Origin: Erythrobacter sp.
GTDB taxonomy: Bacteria; Pseudomonadota; Alphaproteobacteria; Sphingomonadales; Sphingomonadaceae
Length of the DNA stretch: 64,000 nucleotides
Reading direction: 5' to 3'
NCBI GenBank assembly: GCA_027311945.1
Contig: DAICXZ010000030.1
Location: forward strand, 186,001-250,000
Part shown: in pieces, positions 30,428 through 39,004 of the stretch
Position numbering within the stretch: the first letter of the stretch is position 1
Layout of the letters: every line of letters starts with the position of its first letter
Notes under the pieces: model-generated
The model's database searches: none
Seen by the model: only the letters and a program-made list of their open reading frames with translations
Told to the model about the DNA's origin: nothing
Made by a program: the position numbers and the translations under genes

Positions 30428-31783
30428 ATGAGCACCGCCGCCGCAACGCCTAGCCATCGGCCTGTCAGTGACGTTTCGACCGGCGTTGGACTGGTCGGCC
30501 TCGTCACGCTGGTTGCCTGTATCCTGATCGCGCGAGCATGGCCCACAATTGGGCCAGTCGTGGGCATCGGCGCTGACCGCGGCCCGCTTTCCGGCCCCAG
30601 CGCAGCGCTGTTGACGATGGTGTTGACGGGGCTTGCGATGGCGACGTGGTCGGTGGTGGTCGACAAGGTTCACCGTCGCCCCTCCACCGGCATCGATTGG
30701 GCCAACAAGCGCCCGCTCGAAGAGACCATCGACATCTCGGTCACCAAGCTGGCGGGCCTCTGGGCGACATGGGCGGTGATTGGCTTCGTGTACTATCTCG
30801 GCCGCTGGTATTGGGAAGGGCAATACGTCTTCGCGATGGAAGTGATCGGCTTTGCCATCGTGCCGATGTTCATCCTGTCGGTACCCTATGTGCTGATGCT
30901 TGACCGGGTCATGGTGAAGCCGCGCGACCATGCCTGGCACTTCGGCGCCATGCTGATCGGGCGTGAGGCCTACGACATGGCCGAGGTGAAGAAGCACTGG
31001 CGCGCCTGGGCGATCAAGGGCTTCTTCTCGGCCTTCATGATCTCGATCCTGCCGTTCGGCTTTGCCCATGTGGTCGAGGCCAACATCGGGGAGGCTGTGC
31101 GCGATCCGGTCGCCTTCGGGTTGATTATGTTCGAATTCCTGTTCGTGATCGACGTGCAGATCGGCACCGTGGGCTATCTGCTGACGATGCGCCCGCTTGA
31201 TGCGCATATTCGCTCGGGCAATCCGTTTCTCGCGGGCTGGCTGGCGGCGCTGCTGTGCTATCCGCCGTTCGTTTATGGCTTCATGGGCGCTGGCGGGGTG
31301 ATCCAGTATGAGTACAACACGGCGGGCTGGGGGCACTGGTTTGCAGGGCACACGGCGTTTCTGTGGGTATGGGCCTGCGGCCTCATCGCCCTGACGGCGG
31401 TTTATGCCTGGGCAACGGTGGCCTTCGGCATTCGCTTCTCGAACCTCACCTATCGCGGCGTGCTGACCCACGGGCCCTACCGCTTCACGCGACACCCGGC
31501 CTATCTCTCGAAGAACGCGTTCTGGTGGCTGTCGGTGCTGCCGTTTCTGGTGACCAGCAATTCGCTCGTCGACGCGGTGCGCAACACGGTGTTCCTCGGG
31601 CTGGTGAGCGCGATCTACTACTGGCGCGCGAGGACCGAGGAGGCGCACCTGCTCGGCGAGGATGCCAAGTATCGTGAATACTATGCGTGGATGAGCGAAC
31701 ACGGACTGATCACCGCGCCGTTGACGCGGCTGTTCAACCGGCTCAATCCGCGTCGGCGTGTGGTGGAACGACCCCACCCATAA
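30428..31783 (+). CDS. Multi-TM ICMT/PEMT-like methyltransferase family protein
   Basis: VLTHGPYRFTRHPAYLSKNAFWWLSVLPFL...EEAHLLGEDAKYREYYA resembles the isoprenylcysteine methyltransferase catalytic region. Confidence 0.78.
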   Translation: MSTAAATPSHRPVSDVSTGVGLVGLVTLVACILIARAWPTIGPVVGIGADRGPLSGPSAALLTMVLTGLAMATWSVVVDKVHRRPSTGIDWANKRPLEETIDISVTKLAGLWATWAVIGFVYYLGRWYWEGQYVFAMEVIGFAIVPMFILSVPYVLMLDRVMVKPRDHAWHFGAMLIGREAYDMAEVKKHWRAWAIKGFFSAFMISILPFGFAHVVEANIGEAVRDPVAFGLIMFEFLFVIDVQIGTVGYLLTMRPLDAHIRSGNPFLAGWLAALLCYPPFVYGFMGAGGVIQYEYNTAGWGHWFAGHTAFLWVWACGLIALTAVYAWATVAFGIRFSNLTYRGVLTHGPYRFTRHPAYLSKNAFWWLSVLPFLVTSNSLVDAVRNTVFLGLVSAIYYWRARTEEAHLLGEDAKYREYYAWMSEHGLITAPLTRLFNRLNPRRRVVERPHP

Positions 31784-31785
31784 AT

Positions 31786-31883
31786 CCGCTCGCCCTGAGC
31801 TTGTCGAAGGGCTGTCCTTTTCTTGCGGCTTTGCACCGGGTTCGAAGGCAAGGACAATCCTTCGACAAGCTCAGGATGAGCGG
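31786..31883. repeat. Inverted-repeat (REP-like) element, copy 1
   Basis: Arms CCGCTCGCCCTGAGCTTGTCGAAGG (31786-31810) and CCTTCGACAAGCTCAGGATGAGCGG (31859-31883), 23/25 complementary; inner arms TGTCCTT/AAGGACA. Confidence 0.85.
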
Positions 31884-31894
31884 CGTGGGAGGCT

Positions 31895-32821
31895 TCAGGC
31901 GTTGCCCACCACAAAACAGGCCAGCGCCAAGAGCAGCCCCGCAAACCGATTGGACCGAAACCGCGCCAACGGATTGGCGCCGTCGCTGGGATCGAGACTC
32001 AGCGCCTGCCAGCCCAGATGCGCCGCCACCGGCACCAGCGCGAGCAGTGCCAACCAGTCGGGCCGCAGCAGCCAGAAGGCGAGCCCCCACAAGGCCACGG
32101 CTCCCGCATAAAACCCAATCACTCCCGCCTTGACCTTGCTCCCCAAGGTCAGTGCAGAGCTGCGAATGCCTACCAGCGCATCGTCCTCGCGGTCCTGCAG
32201 GGCGTAGATCGTGTCATAGCCGATGCACCACAGCATCGCCCCGGCATAGAGCGCGGCCAAGACCTCCAGTCCGTCGCTACGCAGCGCCACCCAGCCGGTC
32301 GGTGCGCCCCAGGTGAACACCAGTCCCAGCCACGCCTGCGGCCAGCCCGTGATCCGCTTCATGAACGGATAGGCCGCCACCAGCGCCAGACTGCCGAGCG
32401 CCACGAGCTGCGCCTGCCAGCGCAGTTGCAACAGCACAAGCAGCCCGACCGCAGCCAGCATGAGCAGCCAGATCCAGGCTGCGCGCTTGCTCACCCGGCC
32501 CGAGGCCACGGGCCGGCTGGCGGTGCGCGCCACCTGCCGGTCAAGCTCTGCATCGACGATGTCATTGTAAACACAGCCCGCCCCGCGCATCGCAATCGCG
32601 CCGAGCAGCGTCCACAGCAGCAGCGGCCATTGCATCGGCCAAGGTGCGCCGGTCAACAACAGCCCCCAGGCGCAGGGCCAGTAGAGCAGCCACCAGCCGA
32701 TCGGGCGGTCGAACCGCGCCAACAGGGCATAGTCGCGCAGGGATGCGGGCAACCGCGCGACTATGCCACGATGCTCGCTGTCGGGGGTGATCGTTTCGCC
32801 AGTCGCGGTTTCATCGGCCAT
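31895..32821 (-). CDS. ubiA: 4-hydroxybenzoate polyprenyltransferase
   Basis: RGAGCVYNDIVDAELDRQVARTASRPVASG; CIGYDTIYALQDREDDALVGIRSSAL. Confidence 0.96.
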   Translation of the reverse strand: MADETATGETITPDSEHRGIVARLPASLRDYALLARFDRPIGWWLLYWPCAWGLLLTGAPWPMQWPLLLWTLLGAIAMRGAGCVYNDIVDAELDRQVARTASRPVASGRVSKRAAWIWLLMLAAVGLLVLLQLRWQAQLVALGSLALVAAYPFMKRITGWPQAWLGLVFTWGAPTGWVALRSDGLEVLAALYAGAMLWCIGYDTIYALQDREDDALVGIRSSALTLGSKVKAGVIGFYAGAVALWGLAFWLLRPDWLALLALVPVAAHLGWQALSLDPSDGANPLARFRSNRFAGLLLALACFVVGNA

Positions 32822-32857
32822 GGCGCTGCGGCTACACCCTTCCTATAGGGGGAGACA

Positions 32858-33619
32858 ATGGCCGATCAGCATTCCCCCAAGACCCCCGCCTGGCCGCCGA
32901 AAAGTGCGCCGCGCCTGTTCGTCACGCAGGAGCTGGGCGAAGGCGCGCAGGTAATTATCGACGGCCCGCAGGCTCACTACCTCGGGCGCGTAATGCGGGT
33001 GAGCGTAGGCGACGCGGTGATCCTGTGCGACGACCTTACTGGCGAATGGGCCACACTGGTCGATTCTGCGGGCAAGCGCGAGGTCACGCTGGTGGCCGAG
33101 CAGATGCTGCGCCTGCGCGAACAGGTGCCCGACTTCTGGCTCTGCCCGGCGCTGCTCAAGAAAGACCGGTTCGACATTGTGCTCGAAAAGGCGAGCGAAT
33201 TGGGCGCTGCACTGGTGCAACCGGTGATCATGCGCCGCTGCGTCGCGGACAAATTGAACCCCGAGCGCGCCCGCACGATCCTTGTCGAAGCCGCCGAGCA
33301 ATGCGCGCGCACCGCGCTGCCCGAACTGGCCGCGCCGGTGAAGCTCGACGCGCTGCTGCGCGACTGGCCCGCCGAGCGCACACTGTTCTTCGCCGACGAA
33401 ACGGGCGGCCCGCCTGCCGCCGAGGTTTTTGCCCGGCACGAAGGTCCTGCCGCCATGCTGATCGGGCCGGAAGGCGGATTTGACGATGCCGAACGTGCGT
33501 CAGTCCTTGCCTTGCCGCAAACACGCCCCATCTCGCTCGGGCCGCGCATACTGCGCGGCGAGACCGCCGCGATCGCGGCCAGCGCCCTGTTCATGGGGCT
33601 TGCAGGGGACTGGGCATGA
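32858..33619 (+). CDS. rsmE: 16S rRNA (uracil1498-N3)-methyltransferase
   Basis: QAHYLGRVMRVSVGD...LIGPEGGFDDAERASV...SLGPRILRGETAAIAA. Confidence 0.95.
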   Translation: MADQHSPKTPAWPPKSAPRLFVTQELGEGAQVIIDGPQAHYLGRVMRVSVGDAVILCDDLTGEWATLVDSAGKREVTLVAEQMLRLREQVPDFWLCPALLKKDRFDIVLEKASELGAALVQPVIMRRCVADKLNPERARTILVEAAEQCARTALPELAAPVKLDALLRDWPAERTLFFADETGGPPAAEVFARHEGPAAMLIGPEGGFDDAERASVLALPQTRPISLGPRILRGETAAIAASALFMGLAGDWA

Positions 33620-33675
33620 CGGGGCATCTCGAATTGGGCGCTGGCACAGCGCGACTTTTGCGCTAGGGCCGGATC

Positions 33676-35064
33676 ATGAGCACGCGAAAGGCCTCTGGGG
33701 GAGAAGAGCCGCGGATCGAAAGCCGCGCTCAGTTGATTGCGCCGATGCAGGCTGGTGAAAAGCCCGCCGCACGCTGGCGGATCGGGACGGAGCACGAAAA
33801 GCTCGTCTATCGCCGCAGCGACAAGGCCGCGCCGAGCTATCACGAGCCGGGCGGTATCCGCGATATACTCCTCGCCATGCAGGAATTTGGTTGGGAGCCC
33901 GTGATCGAGGAAGGTCCGGACGGCACGCCCGACGTAATCGCCATGTCTGGCGCGGACGGCACGATCAGCCTTGAACCGGCGGGCCAGCTCGAACTGTCGG
34001 GCGCGCCGCTTGAGAGCCTGCACCAGACCTGCGCCGAAACCGGCCGCCATCTCGACCAGTGCCGCGCCGTGGGCGACAAGTTCGGCGTGGGCTTCCTCGG
34101 CCTTGGCATGTGGCCTGACAAGACGCGCGACGAACTGCCGATCATGCCCAAGCAGCGCTACGAGATCATGATGCGACACATGCCGCGCGTGGGCAGTCTC
34201 GGCCTCGACATGATGCTGCGGACCTGCACAATCCAGGTGAACCTCGACTATTCGAGCGAGGCTGATATGGTGCAAAAGTTCCGCACGGGCCTTGCCTTGC
34301 AGCCGGTGGCGACGGCGCTGTTCGCCAATTCGCCCTTCACCGAGGGCAAGCCCAACGGCTTCCTCTCCTACCGCAGTCACATCTGGACCGACACCGATCC
34401 GCAGCGCACCGGCATGCTGCCCTTCGTGTTCGACGATGGCTTCGGCTACGAACGCTACGTCGATTATATGCTCGACGTGCCAATGTACTTCGTCTTCCGC
34501 GACGGCCGCTATATCGACGCTGCGGGCCAGTCGTTCCGCGACTTCCTCAAGGGCGAACTGCCCGCACTTCCGGGCGAATTGCCGACCGAGGCCGACTGGG
34601 AAGACCACCTCAGCACCGCCTTCCCCGAAGTTCGCTTGAAGAGCTTTCTCGAAATGCGCGGTGCCGATGGTGGCCCGTGGAACCGCATCTGCGCACTGCC
34701 TGCCTTGTGGGTCGGCCTGCTGTACGACCAGACCGCACTCGATGCCGCGTGGGATCTGGTCAAACACTGGACCATGGAAGAGCGCGAGGCCTTGCGCGAC
34801 GCGGTTCCGGCGCAGGGGCTGTCGGCTCCCGTCCCCGGCGGGCGGACCCTGCGCGAGCTTTCGCGCGAAGTGCTCGACATCGCCCATGCGGGACTTGTGG
34901 CACGCGGGCGCAGCAATTCGATGGGCGACAACGAGAGCGGTTTTCTCGATCCGCTGCGCGAAATCGTCGAGCGCGGCAAGGTGCCGGCCGAAGTGCTGCT
35001 GGAGAAGTTCGCGGGCGAATGGGGCGGCGATATCAACCGCCTCTACGAGGCGAAAAGCTTCTGA
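33676..35064 (+). CDS. gshA: glutamate-cysteine ligase
   Basis: WRIGTEHEKLVYR...EGPDGTPDVIAMSGADGTISLEPAGQLELSGAPLESLHQT. Confidence 0.95.
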   Translation: MSTRKASGGEEPRIESRAQLIAPMQAGEKPAARWRIGTEHEKLVYRRSDKAAPSYHEPGGIRDILLAMQEFGWEPVIEEGPDGTPDVIAMSGADGTISLEPAGQLELSGAPLESLHQTCAETGRHLDQCRAVGDKFGVGFLGLGMWPDKTRDELPIMPKQRYEIMMRHMPRVGSLGLDMMLRTCTIQVNLDYSSEADMVQKFRTGLALQPVATALFANSPFTEGKPNGFLSYRSHIWTDTDPQRTGMLPFVFDDGFGYERYVDYMLDVPMYFVFRDGRYIDAAGQSFRDFLKGELPALPGELPTEADWEDHLSTAFPEVRLKSFLEMRGADGGPWNRICALPALWVGLLYDQTALDAAWDLVKHWTMEEREALRDAVPAQGLSAPVPGGRTLRELSREVLDIAHAGLVARGRSNSMGDNESGFLDPLREIVERGKVPAEVLLEKFAGEWGGDINRLYEAKSF

Positions 35065-35337
35065 ACGCATAGCTTCGGTGTGCGGACGAGAAGGCGTCGA
35101 ACAGCTCCAATGCAATAGGTGACCGGCGGGGTGCCGAGCCGCCCCGGCGCGCCTGTGTGCGTTAGCTAAGGCCAACTTTCACTGGATCTAATAACGGTGG
35201 ATATTGCGTGATTCGCAGTTGACGGATTTGTGCTGGGCATCGCCCTCAGGGCGAAGACTGAGCTGCGCCTTATGAGAATAATTAATATATTCATATATTT
35301 GTCTGGTTGCGAATCGCGCCTTGCCGTGGTTCCCCGT

Positions 35338-35351
35338 TGAAGTTAACTTCA
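35338..35351. promoter_or_regulatory. Putative SoxR operator (sox box-like palindrome)
   Basis: Perfect 14-bp palindrome TGAAGTTAACTTCA shares core AAGTTAACTT with the E. coli soxS operator CCTCAAGTTAACTTGAGG; followed by CTACATAAAG and the soxR start. Confidence 0.6.
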
Positions 35352-35379
35352 GCTACATAAAGATTCGGATCAGAGGGTT

Positions 35380-35877
35380 TTGCGCGTGGCGACTGCAGCA
35401 CAAGAGGTAACACCGGCCCTGAGGCTGGATTCGCACGTCACCAAGGACGATGTTATTTCGATCGGCCAGCTGTCAGCGCGCACCGGCGTGGCCGTTTCGG
35501 CCCTGCGGTTTTACGAGGACAAGAGCCTGATCCGCTCGATCCGCACAAACGGCAACCAGCGCCGTTTTCTGCGTTCGGATATTCGCCGCGTCAGCTTTGT
35601 GCTGATCGCGCAGAAGCTGGGCCTTTCGCTTACCGAGATAGAGGAACAGCTCGCTGCCTTGCCGCAAGGGCGCACGCCCTCGGTGCTCGACTGGCGGCAG
35701 TTGTCGCAGCGGATGCGCGCGGCAATCGACGAGAAGATCACGTTGCTCACCCGCACCCGCGCGAAGCTTGATGACTGCATCGGCTGCGGCTGCCTGAGCC
35801 TCGACAAGTGCCAGCTTTACAACAAGGATGATCGCATGGGCCGGACAGGCACTGGCCCGCGCATGGTGCTCGACTAG
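35380..35877 (+). CDS. soxR: redox-sensitive transcriptional activator SoxR
   Basis: MerR HTH ISIGQLSARTGVAVSALRFYEDKSLI; 2Fe-2S motif CIGCGCLSLDKC. Start TTG 35380 or GTG 35386. Confidence 0.96.
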   Translation: MRVATAAQEVTPALRLDSHVTKDDVISIGQLSARTGVAVSALRFYEDKSLIRSIRTNGNQRRFLRSDIRRVSFVLIAQKLGLSLTEIEEQLAALPQGRTPSVLDWRQLSQRMRAAIDEKITLLTRTRAKLDDCIGCGCLSLDKCQLYNKDDRMGRTGTGPRMVLD

Positions 35878-35887
35878 GCGCACCCGT

Positions 35888-36676
35888 TTGAGCAAGCTCG
35901 ACAAGCAGGACTACAAGCAAGCGCTCAAGCACATGAGCCGCGAGCTGGTCGATCTGGCCCGCTGGGTGGCCGATAGCGGCGCGCGGATCGTGGTCGTGTT
36001 CGAGGGGCGCGACAGCGCGGGCAAGGGCGGGGTGATCGCCGCCATTCGCCGCCATCTCAACCCACGCCATGTCCGCACCGTGGCGCTCGGCAAGCCGACT
36101 GAGCGCGAAGCCGGGCAATGGTATTTCCAGCGCTATGTCGAGCATCTGCCGACCAAGGGCGAAATCGTGCTGTTTGACCGCTCGTGGTACAACCGCGCCG
36201 GGGTCGAACAGGTGATGGGCTTTGCCAGCCAGGCCGAAGTGGAGGCCTTCCTCCAGGCCACCCCGACCTTCGAGAAATTGCTCACCGACGATGGCATCAT
36301 CCTCATCAAATATTGGCTGACGACCGATCAGGCCAAGCAGGAAGAACGCTTCGCCGAGCGGCGCGACGATCCGCTCAAGGGCTGGAAGCTCTCTCCGATC
36401 GACGTTGCCAGCCGCGAGCAATACGACGCCTATACCAAGGCGCGCGAGGCCATGCTGCGGGCCACCCACAGGCAGAACGCGCCCTGGACGCTGGTCGACT
36501 TTAACGACCAGAAGCAGGGGCGGCTGACGCTGATCCGCAATCTGATCGATCGTATCCCTGAATCCAAGGTGCCGCGCCCGGTGATCGACCTGCCTTCGCT
36601 GGAGCGGAAACCGAGCAAGGAAAGCTACACGGTGATCGATGCTTTGCCTGACTGGATACCGCCCGAAGCCAAGTAA
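35888..36676 (+). CDS. ppk2: polyphosphate kinase 2
   Basis: VVFEGRDSAGKGGVIAAIRRHLNPR (Walker A-like), EIVLFDRSWYNRAGVEQVMGF. TTG start. Confidence 0.93.
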   Translation: MSKLDKQDYKQALKHMSRELVDLARWVADSGARIVVVFEGRDSAGKGGVIAAIRRHLNPRHVRTVALGKPTEREAGQWYFQRYVEHLPTKGEIVLFDRSWYNRAGVEQVMGFASQAEVEAFLQATPTFEKLLTDDGIILIKYWLTTDQAKQEERFAERRDDPLKGWKLSPIDVASREQYDAYTKAREAMLRATHRQNAPWTLVDFNDQKQGRLTLIRNLIDRIPESKVPRPVIDLPSLERKPSKESYTVIDALPDWIPPEAK

Positions 36677-36757
36677 TTCTGCGTAGAGCGCTCCCAAGCA
36701 AGTCTCTCCTCCCACCGCCTATTTAGGGGGGCGGGTAACAGGCGGGAGAAATCCGCG

Positions 36758-37507
36758 GTGATTAAGCGTTTGTCGGCTGCACTTGCAGCCAGTTCGATAA
36801 TTATGTCTTCGGCGGCCGTGGCATCCGGCTGGGCCTATGAGGGCGAACACGGTGCGGAACGCTGGGGCGATCTGGACCCGGCCTTTGCCACCTGCGCACG
36901 TGGCACGATGCAATCGCCGGTCGACCTGGGCGAGGCGAACACAACCGGGGCGGTCAGCGTATCCACCAGTTATCACGCTGCGCCGTTGGCGATCCTTAAC
37001 AACGGGCACACCGTTCAGGCGAACTTGCCGGGCGGCTCGACCATGCAGAGCGGCAGCAAGACATTCCGCCTGATGCAGGTGCATTTCCATGCGCAGTCCG
37101 AGCATACGCTCAACCGCCGTCATTTCCCGCTAGAGGCGCATTTCGTCCACGCCAGCGACACCGCCGAACTTGCCGTGCTTGGTGTGGTGTTTACCTGGGG
37201 CGCGTACAGCGCCGAGTTGCAGAAGCTGATCGACGCGGCTCCGAAAACGGAGGCCGGGCCGGTGGAACATGCGGAGGTGATCTTCGACCCCGCGAAACTG
37301 CTTCCGCAAGGAGAGCCGGGGATTTCCGTCTATCGCTATATGGGTTCGCTCACCACGCCTCCGTGTACCGAAGGGGTCAACTGGCACGTGGCGGTGAAGC
37401 CGGTCGAAGCAAGCGAGGCGCAGATGGCACAACTGCGCGCGATCATGCACGATAATGCCCGTCCGGTGCAGCCACTGAACGGCCGCCTGTTGGTGGCTTC
37501 GCTCTAG
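36758..37507 (+). CDS. alpha-class carbonic anhydrase, exported
   Basis: Signal peptide; WAYEGEHGAERWGDL...QSPVDL...QVHFHAQSEHTLNRRHFPLEAHFVH; GSLTTPPCTEGVNWHV. Confidence 0.96.
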   Translation: MIKRLSAALAASSIIMSSAAVASGWAYEGEHGAERWGDLDPAFATCARGTMQSPVDLGEANTTGAVSVSTSYHAAPLAILNNGHTVQANLPGGSTMQSGSKTFRLMQVHFHAQSEHTLNRRHFPLEAHFVHASDTAELAVLGVVFTWGAYSAELQKLIDAAPKTEAGPVEHAEVIFDPAKLLPQGEPGISVYRYMGSLTTPPCTEGVNWHVAVKPVEASEAQMAQLRAIMHDNARPVQPLNGRLLVASL

Positions 37508-37547
37508 GCTCTGGCCAAAAGGCGTGCCGCAGGGCTAGGGCGGGCCG

Positions 37548-38219
37548 ATGATCCCGCTCGAACACCTCGATACAGCGCAAGTGCCCGGCGGCGCCGAACT
37601 GCGCCTGATGCGCCGCGGCGCCGATTTCATGATTCAGCTCGACCGCAACGAGCTGATGAACAGCCGCATGTCAGGCTCGGAAGAGGCGTTGGCGACCGTC
37701 ACTGCCGAGCGGCTCAAGGGGCGGCCAAACCAGCAATGGCTGATCGGCGGCTATGGCATGGGCTTCACCCTGCGCGCGGCTTTGAAGGTGCTGGGCAAGG
37801 ACGCGCGGGTGGCCGTGGCCGAACTGGTGCCCGAGATCATCGCCTGGGCGAAAGGCCCGATGGCGGAGCTGACCGCTGGCTGCCTCGACGACCCCCGCGT
37901 GAAGCTGCACATGGCCGACGTGGCCGAGGCCATCGCGGGAATTCGCGCGAACAGCTGCGATGCGATCCTGCTCGATGTCGACAATGGGCCGGACGGGCTG
38001 GTGCGTGACGATAACGGCCGCCTTTACAGCCGCGAGGGCTTGCAGATCGCGAAGCGGGCGCTGAAGCCGGGCGGGGTGTTGGCAATCTGGTCGGCCGCGC
38101 CCGATCCGACCTTCACCGCGCGGCTGCGCCGGGCAAGGTTCGAAGTGGACGAACAGGTCGTGCGGGCAAGAAGCAACGGCAAGGGGCCGCGGCATGTGAT
38201 CTGGTTTGCCACGAAGTAG
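37548..38219 (+). CDS. Spermidine synthase-like methyltransferase
   Basis: LIGGYGMGFTLRAALKVLGKDARVAVAELVPEIIAWAK...DAILLDVDNGPDG. Confidence 0.85.
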   Translation: MIPLEHLDTAQVPGGAELRLMRRGADFMIQLDRNELMNSRMSGSEEALATVTAERLKGRPNQQWLIGGYGMGFTLRAALKVLGKDARVAVAELVPEIIAWAKGPMAELTAGCLDDPRVKLHMADVAEAIAGIRANSCDAILLDVDNGPDGLVRDDNGRLYSREGLQIAKRALKPGGVLAIWSAAPDPTFTARLRRARFEVDEQVVRARSNGKGPRHVIWFATK

Positions 38220-38224
38220 GGGCT

Positions 38225-38932
38225 TCAATTTTTAGGTCGCATGGCATGCCAGCCGCGGATCATAAAGGCCTGGAAGAATGGGATCGGCAGGGATAGGCCC
38301 GCTTCCTTCCACAAGGCCACGGTACCTTGGGGTGACACCACGCCGAGCACCTCGCGCAGCATGGTCTCCAGTTTTGCCAGAGACTCTTCGGTCGCTCCCA
38401 TTTGCCGTTGGACCTGTTTCCAGTCTTCCAGCATCGATGGGAACTCAGGAGCATCAAGATCGGTACTGATTTCGGCACTGACAAAGGGGGCTCCGGGTTT
38501 CAGACGATCGTAGATTGCGCGGTAGAAGGCGGGGCGCGCATCGTGTTCGATAAAGTGCGCGACCAGCAAACTGAGCACGACGTCGAACTCCCCTTCGGCC
38601 ACATCGCCCACATAACCGTGAACGAGCTTGCACCGTCCGATCACGCCCGCATCTGCCAAACGAGCCTTAGCGACTTCGAGCATCTCGGCGGAGGGGTCGA
38701 CGCCGACAAATTGCCAACCCGGCCTGAGCTGCGCGAGAGACAGCACCTCGGCACCTGTGCCCACGCCAACGCACAATATCCGTGCTTGTTCGGGCACTCG
38801 GGTGAGGGCGAGATGCATCAGGAAATGCAGGCAGTCGGATATTGGCCTTAGCCCGCTATTGCGCTGGTCGTAGCCCTCGGCCATTTGCTGCGTGAAGAAG
38901 TTGGAAGGCAGCGAAGTAGTTTTTCTGGTCAT
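38225..38932 (-). CDS. class I SAM-dependent methyltransferase
   Basis: ARILCVGVGTGAEVLSLAQLRPGWQFVGVDPSAEMLEVAKARL. Confidence 0.88.
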   Translation of the reverse strand: MTRKTTSLPSNFFTQQMAEGYDQRNSGLRPISDCLHFLMHLALTRVPEQARILCVGVGTGAEVLSLAQLRPGWQFVGVDPSAEMLEVAKARLADAGVIGRCKLVHGYVGDVAEGEFDVVLSLLVAHFIEHDARPAFYRAIYDRLKPGAPFVSAEISTDLDAPEFPSMLEDWKQVQRQMGATEESLAKLETMLREVLGVVSPQGTVALWKEAGLSLPIPFFQAFMIRGWHAMRPKN

Positions 38933-39004
38933 TGTGATAATGTAACATCAATGACGCGGGAGGTCGATGACGATCTCCGCAGCCGTGACGAAACTTCGCT
39001 GGGA

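Noticed and set aside
32977-35175. 732-aa minus-strand ORF opposite rsmE/gshA
   Set aside because: Antisense to two well-supported genes; composition typical of shadow frames.
38932-38950. Possible Zur/Fur-like dyad TGATAATGTAACATCA upstream of a methyltransferase
   Set aside because: Only the outer TGAT/ATCA arms are convincingly symmetric (10/16 overall); not enough to assign a metalloregulator site.
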